Shown here piece by piece: positions 25,944-34,015 of a stretch of 45,012 nt of DNA. The notes beneath the pieces are model-generated. The model saw nothing but the letters and a program-made list of their open reading frames with translations. It ran no database searches and was not told the DNA's origin. How positions within the stretch are numbered: position 1 is the first letter of the stretch; each line of letters begins with the position of its first letter. The stretch covers positions 1 to 45,012 of the forward strand of contig CANIZL010000053.1 in assembly GCA_947471985.1 (NCBI GenBank), read 5' to 3'. The DNA comes from Verrucomicrobiota bacterium (lineage in GTDB: Bacteria > Verrucomicrobiota > Verrucomicrobiia > Limisphaerales > UBA9464). Both the position numbers and the translations under genes were made by a program.

Positions 25944-27056
25944 ATGGTTCCCTTCCTTCGGTCCCCCGCCTGGATCCTGCTTGTCTTGACGGCCGGTCTG
26001 GCCGGTTGCCTGTCCCAGCCGCCCACCACTTCCGCACCCCGGGGCAGTGGGCCGCGCCCCGTGCCCGGGGAACATCGCGGCGAGTCCCTCATCTTCATCG
26101 GCGAACAACCCGCCGCACTGGCGTATCGACCCATGCGTCCGGCGGACCTGCGCTTGCGCAGCACGTACGAAGTGGGGCCCACCACGATCCAGTACCAGCC
26201 CGGCCGGGATTACCTGATCGATCCCGCCCAGGGCACCTTGCGTCGCACCGCCGATTCCCGCATCCCCGATTTCCGCACCAACATACTCTTCGGCGCGGAC
26301 GATTTTGATCACTCGAAGTTCCCGGGCTTCGGAAATCACGGATTCTTTGCCTACGCGGACTATTCGTTCCAACGCGACACCGAGTGGCCGCGGCAAACCA
26401 TTCCTCCGGCACAACGGACGGCTCTCCAAAACACCCTGAAGAAACTCGCGGCCGGGCAACCCTTGAAGCTGGTGGCCTACGGCGACAGCATCACCGCGGG
26501 TGGCGACGCCACCCGTCCGGAATTGATTTATTGGCAACGCTGGGCGGAGTCCCTCGCGGCCCAGGGTTCCCGGGTGGAGGCGATTGGCGGAGCGACCGGG
26601 GGCGATCGCACCGTGGAAGGACTCGCCCGACTGCAGACCAAGGTGCTGGATCAACGGCCTGACTTGGTGCTCGTCGCCTTTGGCATGAACGATCACAACC
26701 GCGGTGGAGTGGCCGTGGGACAGTTCAAAACCAACCTCCACGAAATGATCCGCCGGATTCGCACCGGAGTGAATGCCGAGATCATTCTGCTGTCCGCCTT
26801 TCCGCCCAATCCCCGATGGCACTTCGGGCAAGGACGGATGGCGGAATACGCCGCCGCCACCGAGGAGGTCGCCACCGAAGCCGGCGTCGCCTTTGCCGAT
26901 GTCTTCAACAACTGGCAGTCCCTATCGGCCCGCAAGAAGTGCGAGGACCTTCTGGGCAACAATATCAATCACCCCAATGATTTCGGTCACTGGATCTACT
27001 ACCAGGCGCTGGTTCACCTGATGGAAGGAGTGTGGAATCCGTCGACGCCTCGCTAG
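25944..27056 (+). CDS. SGNH/GDSL-hydrolase lipoprotein
   Basis: The product from the ATG at 25944 (370 residues) has a clean lipoprotein signal ending LVLTAGLAGC (C22). An upstream TTG at 25893, preceded by GGGAGG, would add 17 residues; the start is therefore uncertain. An N-terminal beta-rich part (about 45-150) resembles the carbohydrate-esterase accessory region of some family members. The SGNH core follows: block I G180-D181-S182, block II glycine in GGATGGDRT, block III G-M-N249-D250, and block V D346-x-x-H349 in NHPNDFGHW. It is thus a serine esterase or acetylhydrolase acting outside the cytoplasm, perhaps on carbohydrate or peptidoglycan. It follows the NamZ fusion gene on the same strand. 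Confidence 0.85.
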   Translation: MVPFLRSPAWILLVLTAGLAGCLSQPPTTSAPRGSGPRPVPGEHRGESLIFIGEQPAALAYRPMRPADLRLRSTYEVGPTTIQYQPGRDYLIDPAQGTLRRTADSRIPDFRTNILFGADDFDHSKFPGFGNHGFFAYADYSFQRDTEWPRQTIPPAQRTALQNTLKKLAAGQPLKLVAYGDSITAGGDATRPELIYWQRWAESLAAQGSRVEAIGGATGGDRTVEGLARLQTKVLDQRPDLVLVAFGMNDHNRGGVAVGQFKTNLHEMIRRIRTGVNAEIILLSAFPPNPRWHFGQGRMAEYAAATEEVATEAGVAFADVFNNWQSLSARKKCEDLLGNNINHPNDFGHWIYYQALVHLMEGVWNPSTPR

Positions 27057-27128
27057 CCGCGACTTTGTCGACCGCGAGCCGTTCCTTTGCTGTTCAACGA
27101 CCGAGTTACGACCTAGCGTCTTTTCCGC

Positions 27129-27644
27129 ATGCCCACTGTTGGCGAACAACTCCGCAGCGCCCGCGAGCGCGCCCAGCTTTCTGTCCATGACCTGGGCAAC
27201 GCGCTCAATATGAAGGCGGATCAGGTCCGCGCGGTCGAGGAAAGCCGCTGGTCGGAATTCGGAGCCCCCGTCTACATCCGCGGGTTCGTCCGCACCATGT
27301 CGCGGCATTTGAAGCTCGATTCGGCGCAATTGATGACCGAGATCGAGATCGAACTGGCGCAGACCAAGGACTACGCCGCCGCCCCCAGTTTGACCGTCCG
27401 GCGCAAAGGCCCGTTGGATTTCCTGATGCTGCAACTGTCCCGGATCCGCTGGGCGGTGGTTTTGCCGGTTTTGCTCGGCATCGGGGTCATTGCGGCGGTG
27501 CTGTACGGATTGCGCCACACGGAACGGAAGGCCACCAGCGAACGGTCGCAACAGCTCGGCTCCGGCATCTACCCGGGACGCCGGGGACCCGGTAATTTGA
27601 CGCTGCCGTTGCCCACCAATGGCCCGGCCCCCGGCCGACGCTGA
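27129..27644 (+). CDS. RodZ-like helix-turn-helix membrane protein
   Basis: The 171-residue product starts with a RodZ-type HTH_25 domain (GEQLRSARERAQLSVHDLGN, then YIRGFVRTMSRHLKLD), typical of the cytoskeletal protein RodZ, which binds MreB. After a charged stretch there is one membrane helix (WAVVLPVLLGIGVIAAVLYG at about 116-135), followed by only about 35 polar residues. RodZ proteins usually have a larger periplasmic domain, so this is a short form. It could link to cell-shape control or act as a membrane-bound regulator. Its end faces prmC convergently, 18 bases away. Confidence 0.7.
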   Translation: MPTVGEQLRSARERAQLSVHDLGNALNMKADQVRAVEESRWSEFGAPVYIRGFVRTMSRHLKLDSAQLMTEIEIELAQTKDYAAAPSLTVRRKGPLDFLMLQLSRIRWAVVLPVLLGIGVIAAVLYGLRHTERKATSERSQQLGSGIYPGRRGPGNLTLPLPTNGPAPGRR

Positions 27645-27662
27645 TCCGGCACCGAAACCCGA

Positions 27663-28550
27663 TCAAGCCGCCGAGCGCCACACCAGCAGCATCCGCTCGC
27701 GGCCGCTGAGGTCCGGTTCACAGATCGCGGATTCCCAAGCCGGGTGCTGAAAGAGTGCCCGGATGGCCGGTCCCTGTCCGTCCCCGAATTCGGCGAGCAG
27801 CCATCCGCCCGGCACCAGCCACGCCGCCGCCTCGTGCGCCAGGCGCTGGTAAAACTCCAAACCATCCGCACCACCATCCAACGCGAGGCGCGGATCGTGG
27901 TCCCGCACTTCCGGCTCGAGATCCGCGATCTCGGCTGAGGGTATGTAGGGTGGATTAGTGACGATTCCATCGAACCACGCTCCAGGCACCTCGGTACCGC
28001 CGCGCAAAGCGGCAAAGCCATCCCCCAGATGGAAGCGGATGCGCGCGTCGCAACCCAGCCGCTGCGCGTTGTCCCGGGCGATCTCCAGAGCCGCGGCGGA
28101 AATATCCAATGCCTCCACAACGGTGGACGGATGGCGAAGCGCCAGCGCGATGGCCAAGCAACCGGAGCCGGTGGCAAAATCCAGCACCCGTTGCGGTCGG
28201 CCCGTCGCGGCCCCTTCGCGGGTCCGCAGGAGGCCGCTCGCCCGGATCGCCAATTCCTCCGTTTCCGGACGCGGTACCAGCACCGCCGGGCTGACCCGGA
28301 ACGTCCACTCCAGAAATGGGGCGCAGTGCGTCAAATGTTGCAGGGGCACCCGGAGTTCCCGCTGACGGGTCCAATCCTCCCAGCGGGACGTCTCGGCGGT
28401 GCTTAGTTCCCGCTGGGCATCGAGCCAGAGGGCCGGTCGTGAACAACCGAGAATCTCCGCCAGCAGGTGCTCCGCCTCGGCACCGGCCGAAGGTACCCCC
28501 GCCCGCGCGAGGCGTTCGGTCGTCTGTTGGATCGCCGTGCGTCGGTTCAT
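27663..28550 (-). CDS. prmC: Peptide chain release factor N5-glutamine methyltransferase
   Basis: Methylates the glutamine of the GGQ motif in release factors RF1 and RF2. From the ATG at 28550 (MNRRTAIQQT) the product has 295 residues; the open frame upstream is arginine-rich non-conserved sequence. The N-terminal helical domain is followed by PAVLVPRPETEELA, the SAM-binding loop VLDFATGSGCLAIALAL, and the catalytic NPPYIPSAEI motif that binds the substrate glutamine. The gene usually sits next to prfA; here it does not, and the neighbours do not explain its position. Confidence 0.93.
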   Translation of the reverse strand: MNRRTAIQQTTERLARAGVPSAGAEAEHLLAEILGCSRPALWLDAQRELSTAETSRWEDWTRQRELRVPLQHLTHCAPFLEWTFRVSPAVLVPRPETEELAIRASGLLRTREGAATGRPQRVLDFATGSGCLAIALALRHPSTVVEALDISAAALEIARDNAQRLGCDARIRFHLGDGFAALRGGTEVPGAWFDGIVTNPPYIPSAEIADLEPEVRDHDPRLALDGGADGLEFYQRLAHEAAAWLVPGGWLLAEFGDGQGPAIRALFQHPAWESAICEPDLSGRERMLLVWRSAA

Positions 28551-28756
28551 TCGCCAGCCGTCCTCGCGCACCCTCGCGCCCAATCCGCTACGTTTTGCTG
28601 AAGTATCCCCGCCGTCATTTCGAATTCCCACCCTCGCAGAAGTCCGGCGAGTGCGGAACGGAAAGCTCTGACCACCCCCGAATTTCTCGATGGCCGCCCA
28701 AAAAAAACGATTAGGGCGCGGGGCCGGTTGTATGCGACACCTGCGGGAGTCAGAAA

Positions 28757-30019
28757 ATGCCCGCCATGAAAGCAAAGCGCAATTACACTCTGCTGCTGGT
28801 CAGCCAGTTCCTCGGAGCCTTCGGCGACAACGCCATCCTCGCGGTGATCGTGGGCCAGCTCACCCTCCTGCAGAAAGCCGGCGCGATCTCCGACCAGATC
28901 CTGCGGTCACGGAGTGTGATGTACACCATGCTGCTGTTCATCCCCTATGTCCTGCTCGCCCCGCTTTCCGGCTTCTTCAATGATCGCTTCCCGAAGACCG
29001 TGGGTCTGACGCTGGGCAACGCCATCAAGGTGCTCGGCACCGCCTTGTGCGCCGTCAGTATCTGGGGCGGCGAATACTGGCAGATCCCCGGCTACCTCCT
29101 GGTGGGCGTTGGCTCGTGTCTCTACGGGCCGGCCAAATACGGCATCCTGCCCGAGATCCTCGCCCCGGAACGTCTCGTGAAGGCGAATGGCACCGTCGAG
29201 CTGCTGACCCTGCTCGCCATCATCACCGGCGGGGTGGCCGGCGCCTTCATGGTGGATCGTTGGTCGGTGATGATCTGCTATGGCGTACTGCTCGCCCTGT
29301 TTACCGTTGCCCTCTGTTTCAATCTGGCGATGCAACGGACGCCGTCGGATCCCTCGGTGCGGCTGCAGACGACGCTGGCGGAGTTTTTCCACCACCTGAC
29401 CTCCCTGGTCCAGGCGCCGCGTCTGGGCAAGGTCCTGATCGGCACGACGCTGTTCTGGATTTGTGGCGCGGGATTGAAGACCAATTTCCAGGCCTGGGGC
29501 CTGCAGATCCTGCACCTGCCCAACAATCTCCAGGTCTCCCTCCTCGGGCTCTGGTTGAGTATCGGCATCATGGCTGGAAGCGTGCTCGCGGGCGTGTGGT
29601 ATGCCGTCGGCGACCTGCGACGCTCGCGCCACTATGGATTTGGTCTCGTCCTGGCGCTCGGACTGTTGTGGTCCGTGGAACCTATCGCCGCGTGGCGGCA
29701 GCTGGTCTTCAATGGCGCCGGGCTGCTGCTCTACCCGGCGATCATCGCCTTGCTGATGGTCACCGGCTGGGTCGCCGGCCTGTTCCTGATTCCCCTCAAC
29801 GCCGCCCTCCAGGCCGAGTCGGATCCGGTGAAACTGGGCAAGACGATCGCCGTGCAGAACTTCTGCGAGAACATCGGCATGCTCGGCGCCGGCGGTCTGG
29901 TGGCGGCGTGCGTGCACTTGAAGATCACCTCCGGTGGCGTGTTCGCGGTGCTCGGGATTCTGATCCTGGGCGGCGTGCTCTGGTTGCGCATTCCCGAGCG
30001 CGCCACCGCAACCCGCTGA
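28757..30019 (+). CDS. LplT-like lysophospholipid/MFS transporter
   Basis: The 420-residue product has 12 likely membrane helices of the major facilitator superfamily. The N-terminal helix motif QFLGAFGDNAILAVIVGQLT and the loop motif LYGPAKYGILPEILAPERLV are characteristic of the LplT family, which flips lysophospholipids into the cytoplasm for re-acylation by Aas. In many bacteria the transporter is fused to, or next to, an acyltransferase; no such gene is seen here. The start may be the ATG at 28757 or the one at 28766. It is transcribed away from prmC across a 206-base divergent gap. Confidence 0.85.
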   Translation: MPAMKAKRNYTLLLVSQFLGAFGDNAILAVIVGQLTLLQKAGAISDQILRSRSVMYTMLLFIPYVLLAPLSGFFNDRFPKTVGLTLGNAIKVLGTALCAVSIWGGEYWQIPGYLLVGVGSCLYGPAKYGILPEILAPERLVKANGTVELLTLLAIITGGVAGAFMVDRWSVMICYGVLLALFTVALCFNLAMQRTPSDPSVRLQTTLAEFFHHLTSLVQAPRLGKVLIGTTLFWICGAGLKTNFQAWGLQILHLPNNLQVSLLGLWLSIGIMAGSVLAGVWYAVGDLRRSRHYGFGLVLALGLLWSVEPIAAWRQLVFNGAGLLLYPAIIALLMVTGWVAGLFLIPLNAALQAESDPVKLGKTIAVQNFCENIGMLGAGGLVAACVHLKITSGGVFAVLGILILGGVLWLRIPERATATR

Positions 30020-30054
30020 TCCGGACCGTTCCGCCACAATCCCCGCGCCCGACC

Positions 30055-31020
30055 TCAGTTCGTCGGAACGACGGCGGGCTCCGGGGGCGGTAACGTCAGC
30101 AGCTGATCCAATTGCCGCCGGATCGGATCCAGCAGCAGCAGATCCGTATCGGGCCGCCGCGCTCCTTGCGGATGCGGCTCGGCGGATTCAATCCGCCCGC
30201 GCAACTGCAGGAACTGCGCGCAGTTGTGCTTGTAGGCGGGAACCGGGTCCCGAAACGCCAGCATGCCCAGATACTGCAGCCAGTCATTCAACGTCCGCCA
30301 GCGCTCATCACCCGCCGCAAACCAACGATCCCGCAGGGCAAAGGCCTCCACATGGAAGGCCGATAATCCCAGCAGATAATCACTACCCCATTGGATGAGA
30401 TCGATCGCCAGGTCGTTGCCGGTGTAAACCCGGAACTCGGGACGGGCGGAATCACGCACTTCGAGGCGCGCCCATTCCAACTCGCGGGAAAGCGAACTGT
30501 GCTTGGCGCCGATCAACTGCGGCACATCCAGCAAGGCCCGAAACGTCTCCGTCTCCCAGATCCGGCCAAACGAAACAAACATCTCGCCCAATTCAAAACC
30601 CAGGAACTCCGGCACCGCCCGACCCACTTCCCGGAACACTCCCACCAACGCGTCCCGATCCAACGACTTTACCCCCGAACACGGAAACAGGATCGGTGTG
30701 CCCCCCGCGGCCTGGATGGCCGTCGCGGCCCGACAATAAAGTTCGGCCGGCTCACCCACTTCATCCTGGATGAACGCTCCCGCCACGAAACGTCGGCCAT
30801 GCGCCAGTTGACGGGTCAGCTCCAACAGGTGCGCGCGCTCCTCCGCAGTCAGCAGGTTCGCGTAGCCGGTGTCCATATTGACCGCCGGGGTGAGGCCGGC
30901 CGCCCAGGTGCTTTCCACGAGCGAAGCCCAGCCGGACAGATCCGGTCGGCCGTCGGGATGATACGGGAGCAGGACGGCGGAGATGCCGTCGAGCGGTCGT
31001 TGGAGTCGGAGAGGAGGCAT
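30055..31020 (-). CDS. DapA-family (DHDPS/NAL) aldolase-lyase, divergent
   Basis: The 321-residue product from the ATG at 31020 resembles the TIM-barrel dihydrodipicolinate synthase/N-acetylneuraminate lyase family. The Schiff-base lysine is probably K173 in LIGAKHSSLSRE, and NMDTGYANLLTAEER has the place of the family's TTGE loop region. That loop is changed, and the usual YYxxP tyrosine region reads ILFPCSG, so the substrate is likely neither the DapA substrate nor sialic acid; the true reaction is unknown. A proline-rich end (LPPPEPAVVPTN) is added. The gene starts 8 bases after the rsmI stop, so the two are probably cotranscribed. Confidence 0.75.
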   Translation of the reverse strand: MPPLRLQRPLDGISAVLLPYHPDGRPDLSGWASLVESTWAAGLTPAVNMDTGYANLLTAEERAHLLELTRQLAHGRRFVAGAFIQDEVGEPAELYCRAATAIQAAGGTPILFPCSGVKSLDRDALVGVFREVGRAVPEFLGFELGEMFVSFGRIWETETFRALLDVPQLIGAKHSSLSRELEWARLEVRDSARPEFRVYTGNDLAIDLIQWGSDYLLGLSAFHVEAFALRDRWFAAGDERWRTLNDWLQYLGMLAFRDPVPAYKHNCAQFLQLRGRIESAEPHPQGARRPDTDLLLLDPIRRQLDQLLTLPPPEPAVVPTN

Positions 31021-31028
31021 GTCAGGAA

Positions 31029-31817
31029 TCAGGTGGGCGATTCGGTTTCCAGCGGATCGCTGGATTTCAGTCGGTTCGCTTCGGCGGCGGTGGGCGGGCC
31101 GATCATGACCACAAATTCGCCTTTGCGCGGACGCTTCTGCAAATCCGCCGCGACCGCATGGGCCGGACCCCGCAGCCACTCTTCAAATTTCTTCGTGATC
31201 TCCCGCGCCAACGCCAAGGTCCGATCCGGCGCCGCCGCGGCGATTTCCGTCACCAACTTCTCGATGCGATAGGGCGATTCATAAAGAACCACCGTCTCAT
31301 CCGCCGCCAGAATCGCTGCCAACATCCGGGCGCGTTGACCGGATTTGACCGGCAGGAAGCCGACGAAACGAAAGGCTTCCGTCGGCAATCCACTGGCCGT
31401 CAGCGCGGCCACCAGGGCGCAAGCGCCGGGCACCGGCTCCACCCGCAACCCCGCCGCCACGCACGCGGCCACCACCCGCTGTCCGGGATCGCTGATTCCC
31501 GGGGTCCCCGCATCGGTCACCAACGCCAGTCGCTGACCGCCCCGCAAACGTTCGAGCACTTCCTCACTGCGACGGGCCTCGTTGAATTTGTGATAGCTCA
31601 GCAGCGGCTTGCGAATACCAAAATGGGTGAGGAGCTGGCCCGTGTGACGGGTATCCTCCGCGCACACCGCATCGCATTCCCGCAGGACACGGAGGGCGCG
31701 GAGCGTGATGTCCTCCAGATTTCCAATGGGCGTCGCCACCAGATACAGCGTGCCCGGCACCAACGGCGGGCGCGGCACGGCGGCATCCACGGGAGGCTCC
31801 GGCAGGACGGTCGACAT
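31029..31817 (-). CDS. rsmI: 16S rRNA (cytidine1402-2'-O)-methyltransferase
   Basis: Methylates the ribose of C1402 in the ribosomal decoding centre. The 262-residue product from the ATG at 31817 has the tetrapyrrole-methylase fold with the hallmark motifs LYLVATPIGNLEDITLRAL, VCAEDTRHTGQLLTHFGI, SYHKFNEARR and LVTDAGTPGISDPGQ. A GTG at 31865 would add 16 residues that are not conserved. It begins between a DnaQ-type exonuclease upstream and a DapA-family gene 8 bases downstream. Confidence 0.95.
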   Translation of the reverse strand: MSTVLPEPPVDAAVPRPPLVPGTLYLVATPIGNLEDITLRALRVLRECDAVCAEDTRHTGQLLTHFGIRKPLLSYHKFNEARRSEEVLERLRGGQRLALVTDAGTPGISDPGQRVVAACVAAGLRVEPVPGACALVAALTASGLPTEAFRFVGFLPVKSGQRARMLAAILAADETVVLYESPYRIEKLVTEIAAAAPDRTLALAREITKKFEEWLRGPAHAVAADLQKRPRKGEFVVMIGPPTAAEANRLKSSDPLETESPT

Positions 31818-31895
31818 CCGGGAAGCAAAGCCGGTGGAACGGTCCGGGAGAAGGGGAAATACCACCCGTCTCCGGCCTTCCCCGCGGGCCGCCGT

Positions 31896-32465
31896 TCAAC
31901 CCGGCAGGACGCCGTTACCGCGGGGTACCGGGCACGCGGAGTAGTCCGTACTCAGCTTTCCCCACATTTGCCGGACGGCTTCGGCGAGAACCTGCACATC
32001 CCCGCGCGCATCGTGGCGACGGGCGCCCCGCAGCGAGAGTTGCAGCCGGGACATCACCGCATCCAATCCGTGACCGCCCCGCCCGCCCCAGAGTTTCCGC
32101 GAGAACGCCATGGAATCGACGAACCCCACCGGGCGCACTGGCAGCGCATGGCGCAGGCAACTCTCCCGGATGAAGGGCATGTCGAAGCGTTGCCCATTGT
32201 GAGCCACCAACAGGGCCTCGCCCGCAAATTGGGAAAATCGCTGCAGCGCCGTCGCCGCATCCGGGGCGTGCTCCACGTGGGCGTTACTGATGCCGGTGTA
32301 GCTCGTGATGAAGGACGGAATCCGTTGCCGGGGTTTTACCAACGTATCAAAGGATTCCTCGGCCAGAATCCGCCCACCCCGCATGCGCACGCCGGCAATC
32401 TGGATGATCTCATGGTACGCCGGGGAAAGCCCCGTGGTCTCCAAATCAAAAACAACCAGATCCAT
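31896..32465 (-). CDS. DnaQ-like 3'-5' exonuclease
   Basis: The 189-residue product is a stand-alone DEDDh-type exonuclease domain: D7 and E9 in FDLETTGL, D95 in HNGQRFDMPF, and the final H151-x4-D156 in RHDARGD. All catalytic residues are present. Such proteins may proofread for DNA polymerase III (epsilon), degrade RNA ends or take part in repair; length and sequence do not decide between them. The C-terminal tail after the exonuclease core is short. It lies upstream of rsmI with a 78-base gap. Confidence 0.85.
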   Translation of the reverse strand: MDLVVFDLETTGLSPAYHEIIQIAGVRMRGGRILAEESFDTLVKPRQRIPSFITSYTGISNAHVEHAPDAATALQRFSQFAGEALLVAHNGQRFDMPFIRESCLRHALPVRPVGFVDSMAFSRKLWGGRGGHGLDAVMSRLQLSLRGARRHDARGDVQVLAEAVRQMWGKLSTDYSACPVPRGNGVLPG

Positions 32466-32506
32466 ACGCGCCCGGCCTGAAACAGCAGAGGTGCAAGCGC
32501 TGGCGC

Positions 32507-33952
32507 CTAGGCCAACAGGCCCTGCACCACTTCGCCGTGAACATCCGTCAGCCGGAAATCGCGGCCTTGGAAACGGTACGTGAGCTTCAGATGATCCATG
32601 CCGAAGAGATGCAGGATCGTCGCATGCAGGTCATGGACATGCACCTTCTTATCGATGGCGTAGAAGCCGAAGTCATCCGTCTGCCCGTACACGGTCCCGG
32701 GTTTGATGCCCCCGCCGGCCATCCAGATGGTGTAGCCATGCGGATGATGATCGCGGCCGATCTGGGATGCACTTAACGCCCCCTGCATCATCGGCGTCCG
32801 ACCAAACTCACCGCCCCAGATCACCAACGTTTCATCCAACAGCCCGCGTTCCTTGAGATCCTTCACCAGGGCCACGGCCGGTTGATCAGTCTCGGCACAA
32901 CGTTTCTTGAGATCGAAAACCAGATTGCCGTCCGGACCGCCGTGGTGATCCCAGCCGCGGTGGTAAAGTTGAACAAATCGGACGCCCCGTTCCACCAGTC
33001 GGCGGGCGAGGAGGCAGTTGTTGGCGAACGAGGCCCGTCCGGGGGTCGTGTTATAGGCCTCCTGCATCCCGGCCGGTTCCTTGGAGATATCCATGACCTC
33101 CGGCACACTGGTCTGCATCCGGTAAGCCATCTCATAGGACGCGATGCGGGTCTGGATCTCGGGATCCTTCATCACGTCATACCGCATCTGGTTCAAATCC
33201 TTGAGCGCATCCAGGGATTGGCGGCGGCGCTGGCTGCCCATGCCCGCCGGATTGTTAACGAACAGCACCGGCTCGCCCTGGGAACGCAACGTCACCCCCT
33301 GATGGACCGTCGGCAGGAACCCGCTGCCCCAGGAAGCATTGGTCAGCGGCTGGCCCACGCCCGTCATCAAAACGACGAACGCCGGCAGGTCCTTGTTCTC
33401 ACTGCCCAAGCCGTAGCTGAACCACGAACCCATCGCCGGTCGCCCGGCGAGCTGGGCGCCGGTATTCATGAAGATGGTGGCGGGATCGTGATTGAACGCC
33501 TCCGAATAGAAGCCCTGCACAAAACACACGTCGTCCACGATCGTACGCATGTGCGGCAGCAGTTCGCTGAGCCAGACCCCGGACCGGCCGTGCTGGGCGA
33601 ATTTGTACGGCGAGGCGAGCAGTTTCGCGTCCTTGCCGATCTGGGCGAGCCGGATGTTTTTCACCAGCTCCGCCGGCACCGTCTGGCCATTCCGCTTCAC
33701 CAGTTCCGGTTTGGGATCAAACAAATCCAGGTGGGACGGCCCCCCCGATTGAAAGAGGTAAATGATGTTCTTGGCCTTGGGCGCAAAGTGCGGTCGGATC
33801 GGATACGACCCGGCCGGAGCGGCCGCGAACAGTTTGTCATTGAACAACGAGCCGAGGGCGAGCGCGCCCATGCCGGTGCCGCAATGCTGCAGAAAGCGGC
33901 GGCGCGTGACATCGCGGACCGCGGTCAGATCGGGTTGAGCGTTCGGGTTCAT
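32507..33952 (-). CDS. DUF1501 family exported protein
   Basis: The 481-residue product begins with a twin-arginine-type signal (TRRRFLQHCG, then GALALGSLFND) and continues as DUF1501, a sulfatase-like alkaline-phosphatase-fold family abundant in Planctomycetes and Verrucomicrobia. Typical stretches are KNIIYLFQSGGPSHLDLFDP, LARRLVERGVRFVQLYHRGW and GGEFGRTPMMQG followed by a GRDHHPHGYT histidine cluster. No function is established for the family; it is nearly always encoded next to a DUF1549/DUF1553 cytochrome protein, as here. It lies 63 bases downstream of that partner on the same strand. Confidence 0.9.
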   Translation of the reverse strand: MNPNAQPDLTAVRDVTRRRFLQHCGTGMGALALGSLFNDKLFAAAPAGSYPIRPHFAPKAKNIIYLFQSGGPSHLDLFDPKPELVKRNGQTVPAELVKNIRLAQIGKDAKLLASPYKFAQHGRSGVWLSELLPHMRTIVDDVCFVQGFYSEAFNHDPATIFMNTGAQLAGRPAMGSWFSYGLGSENKDLPAFVVLMTGVGQPLTNASWGSGFLPTVHQGVTLRSQGEPVLFVNNPAGMGSQRRRQSLDALKDLNQMRYDVMKDPEIQTRIASYEMAYRMQTSVPEVMDISKEPAGMQEAYNTTPGRASFANNCLLARRLVERGVRFVQLYHRGWDHHGGPDGNLVFDLKKRCAETDQPAVALVKDLKERGLLDETLVIWGGEFGRTPMMQGALSASQIGRDHHPHGYTIWMAGGGIKPGTVYGQTDDFGFYAIDKKVHVHDLHATILHLFGMDHLKLTYRFQGRDFRLTDVHGEVVQGLLA

Positions 33953-34015
33953 AACGGGTGATCAGTAATCCTTCGTCGGCCTCAAATGTTCCGTGCGTTC
34001 GTGTCTTATTCCGTC

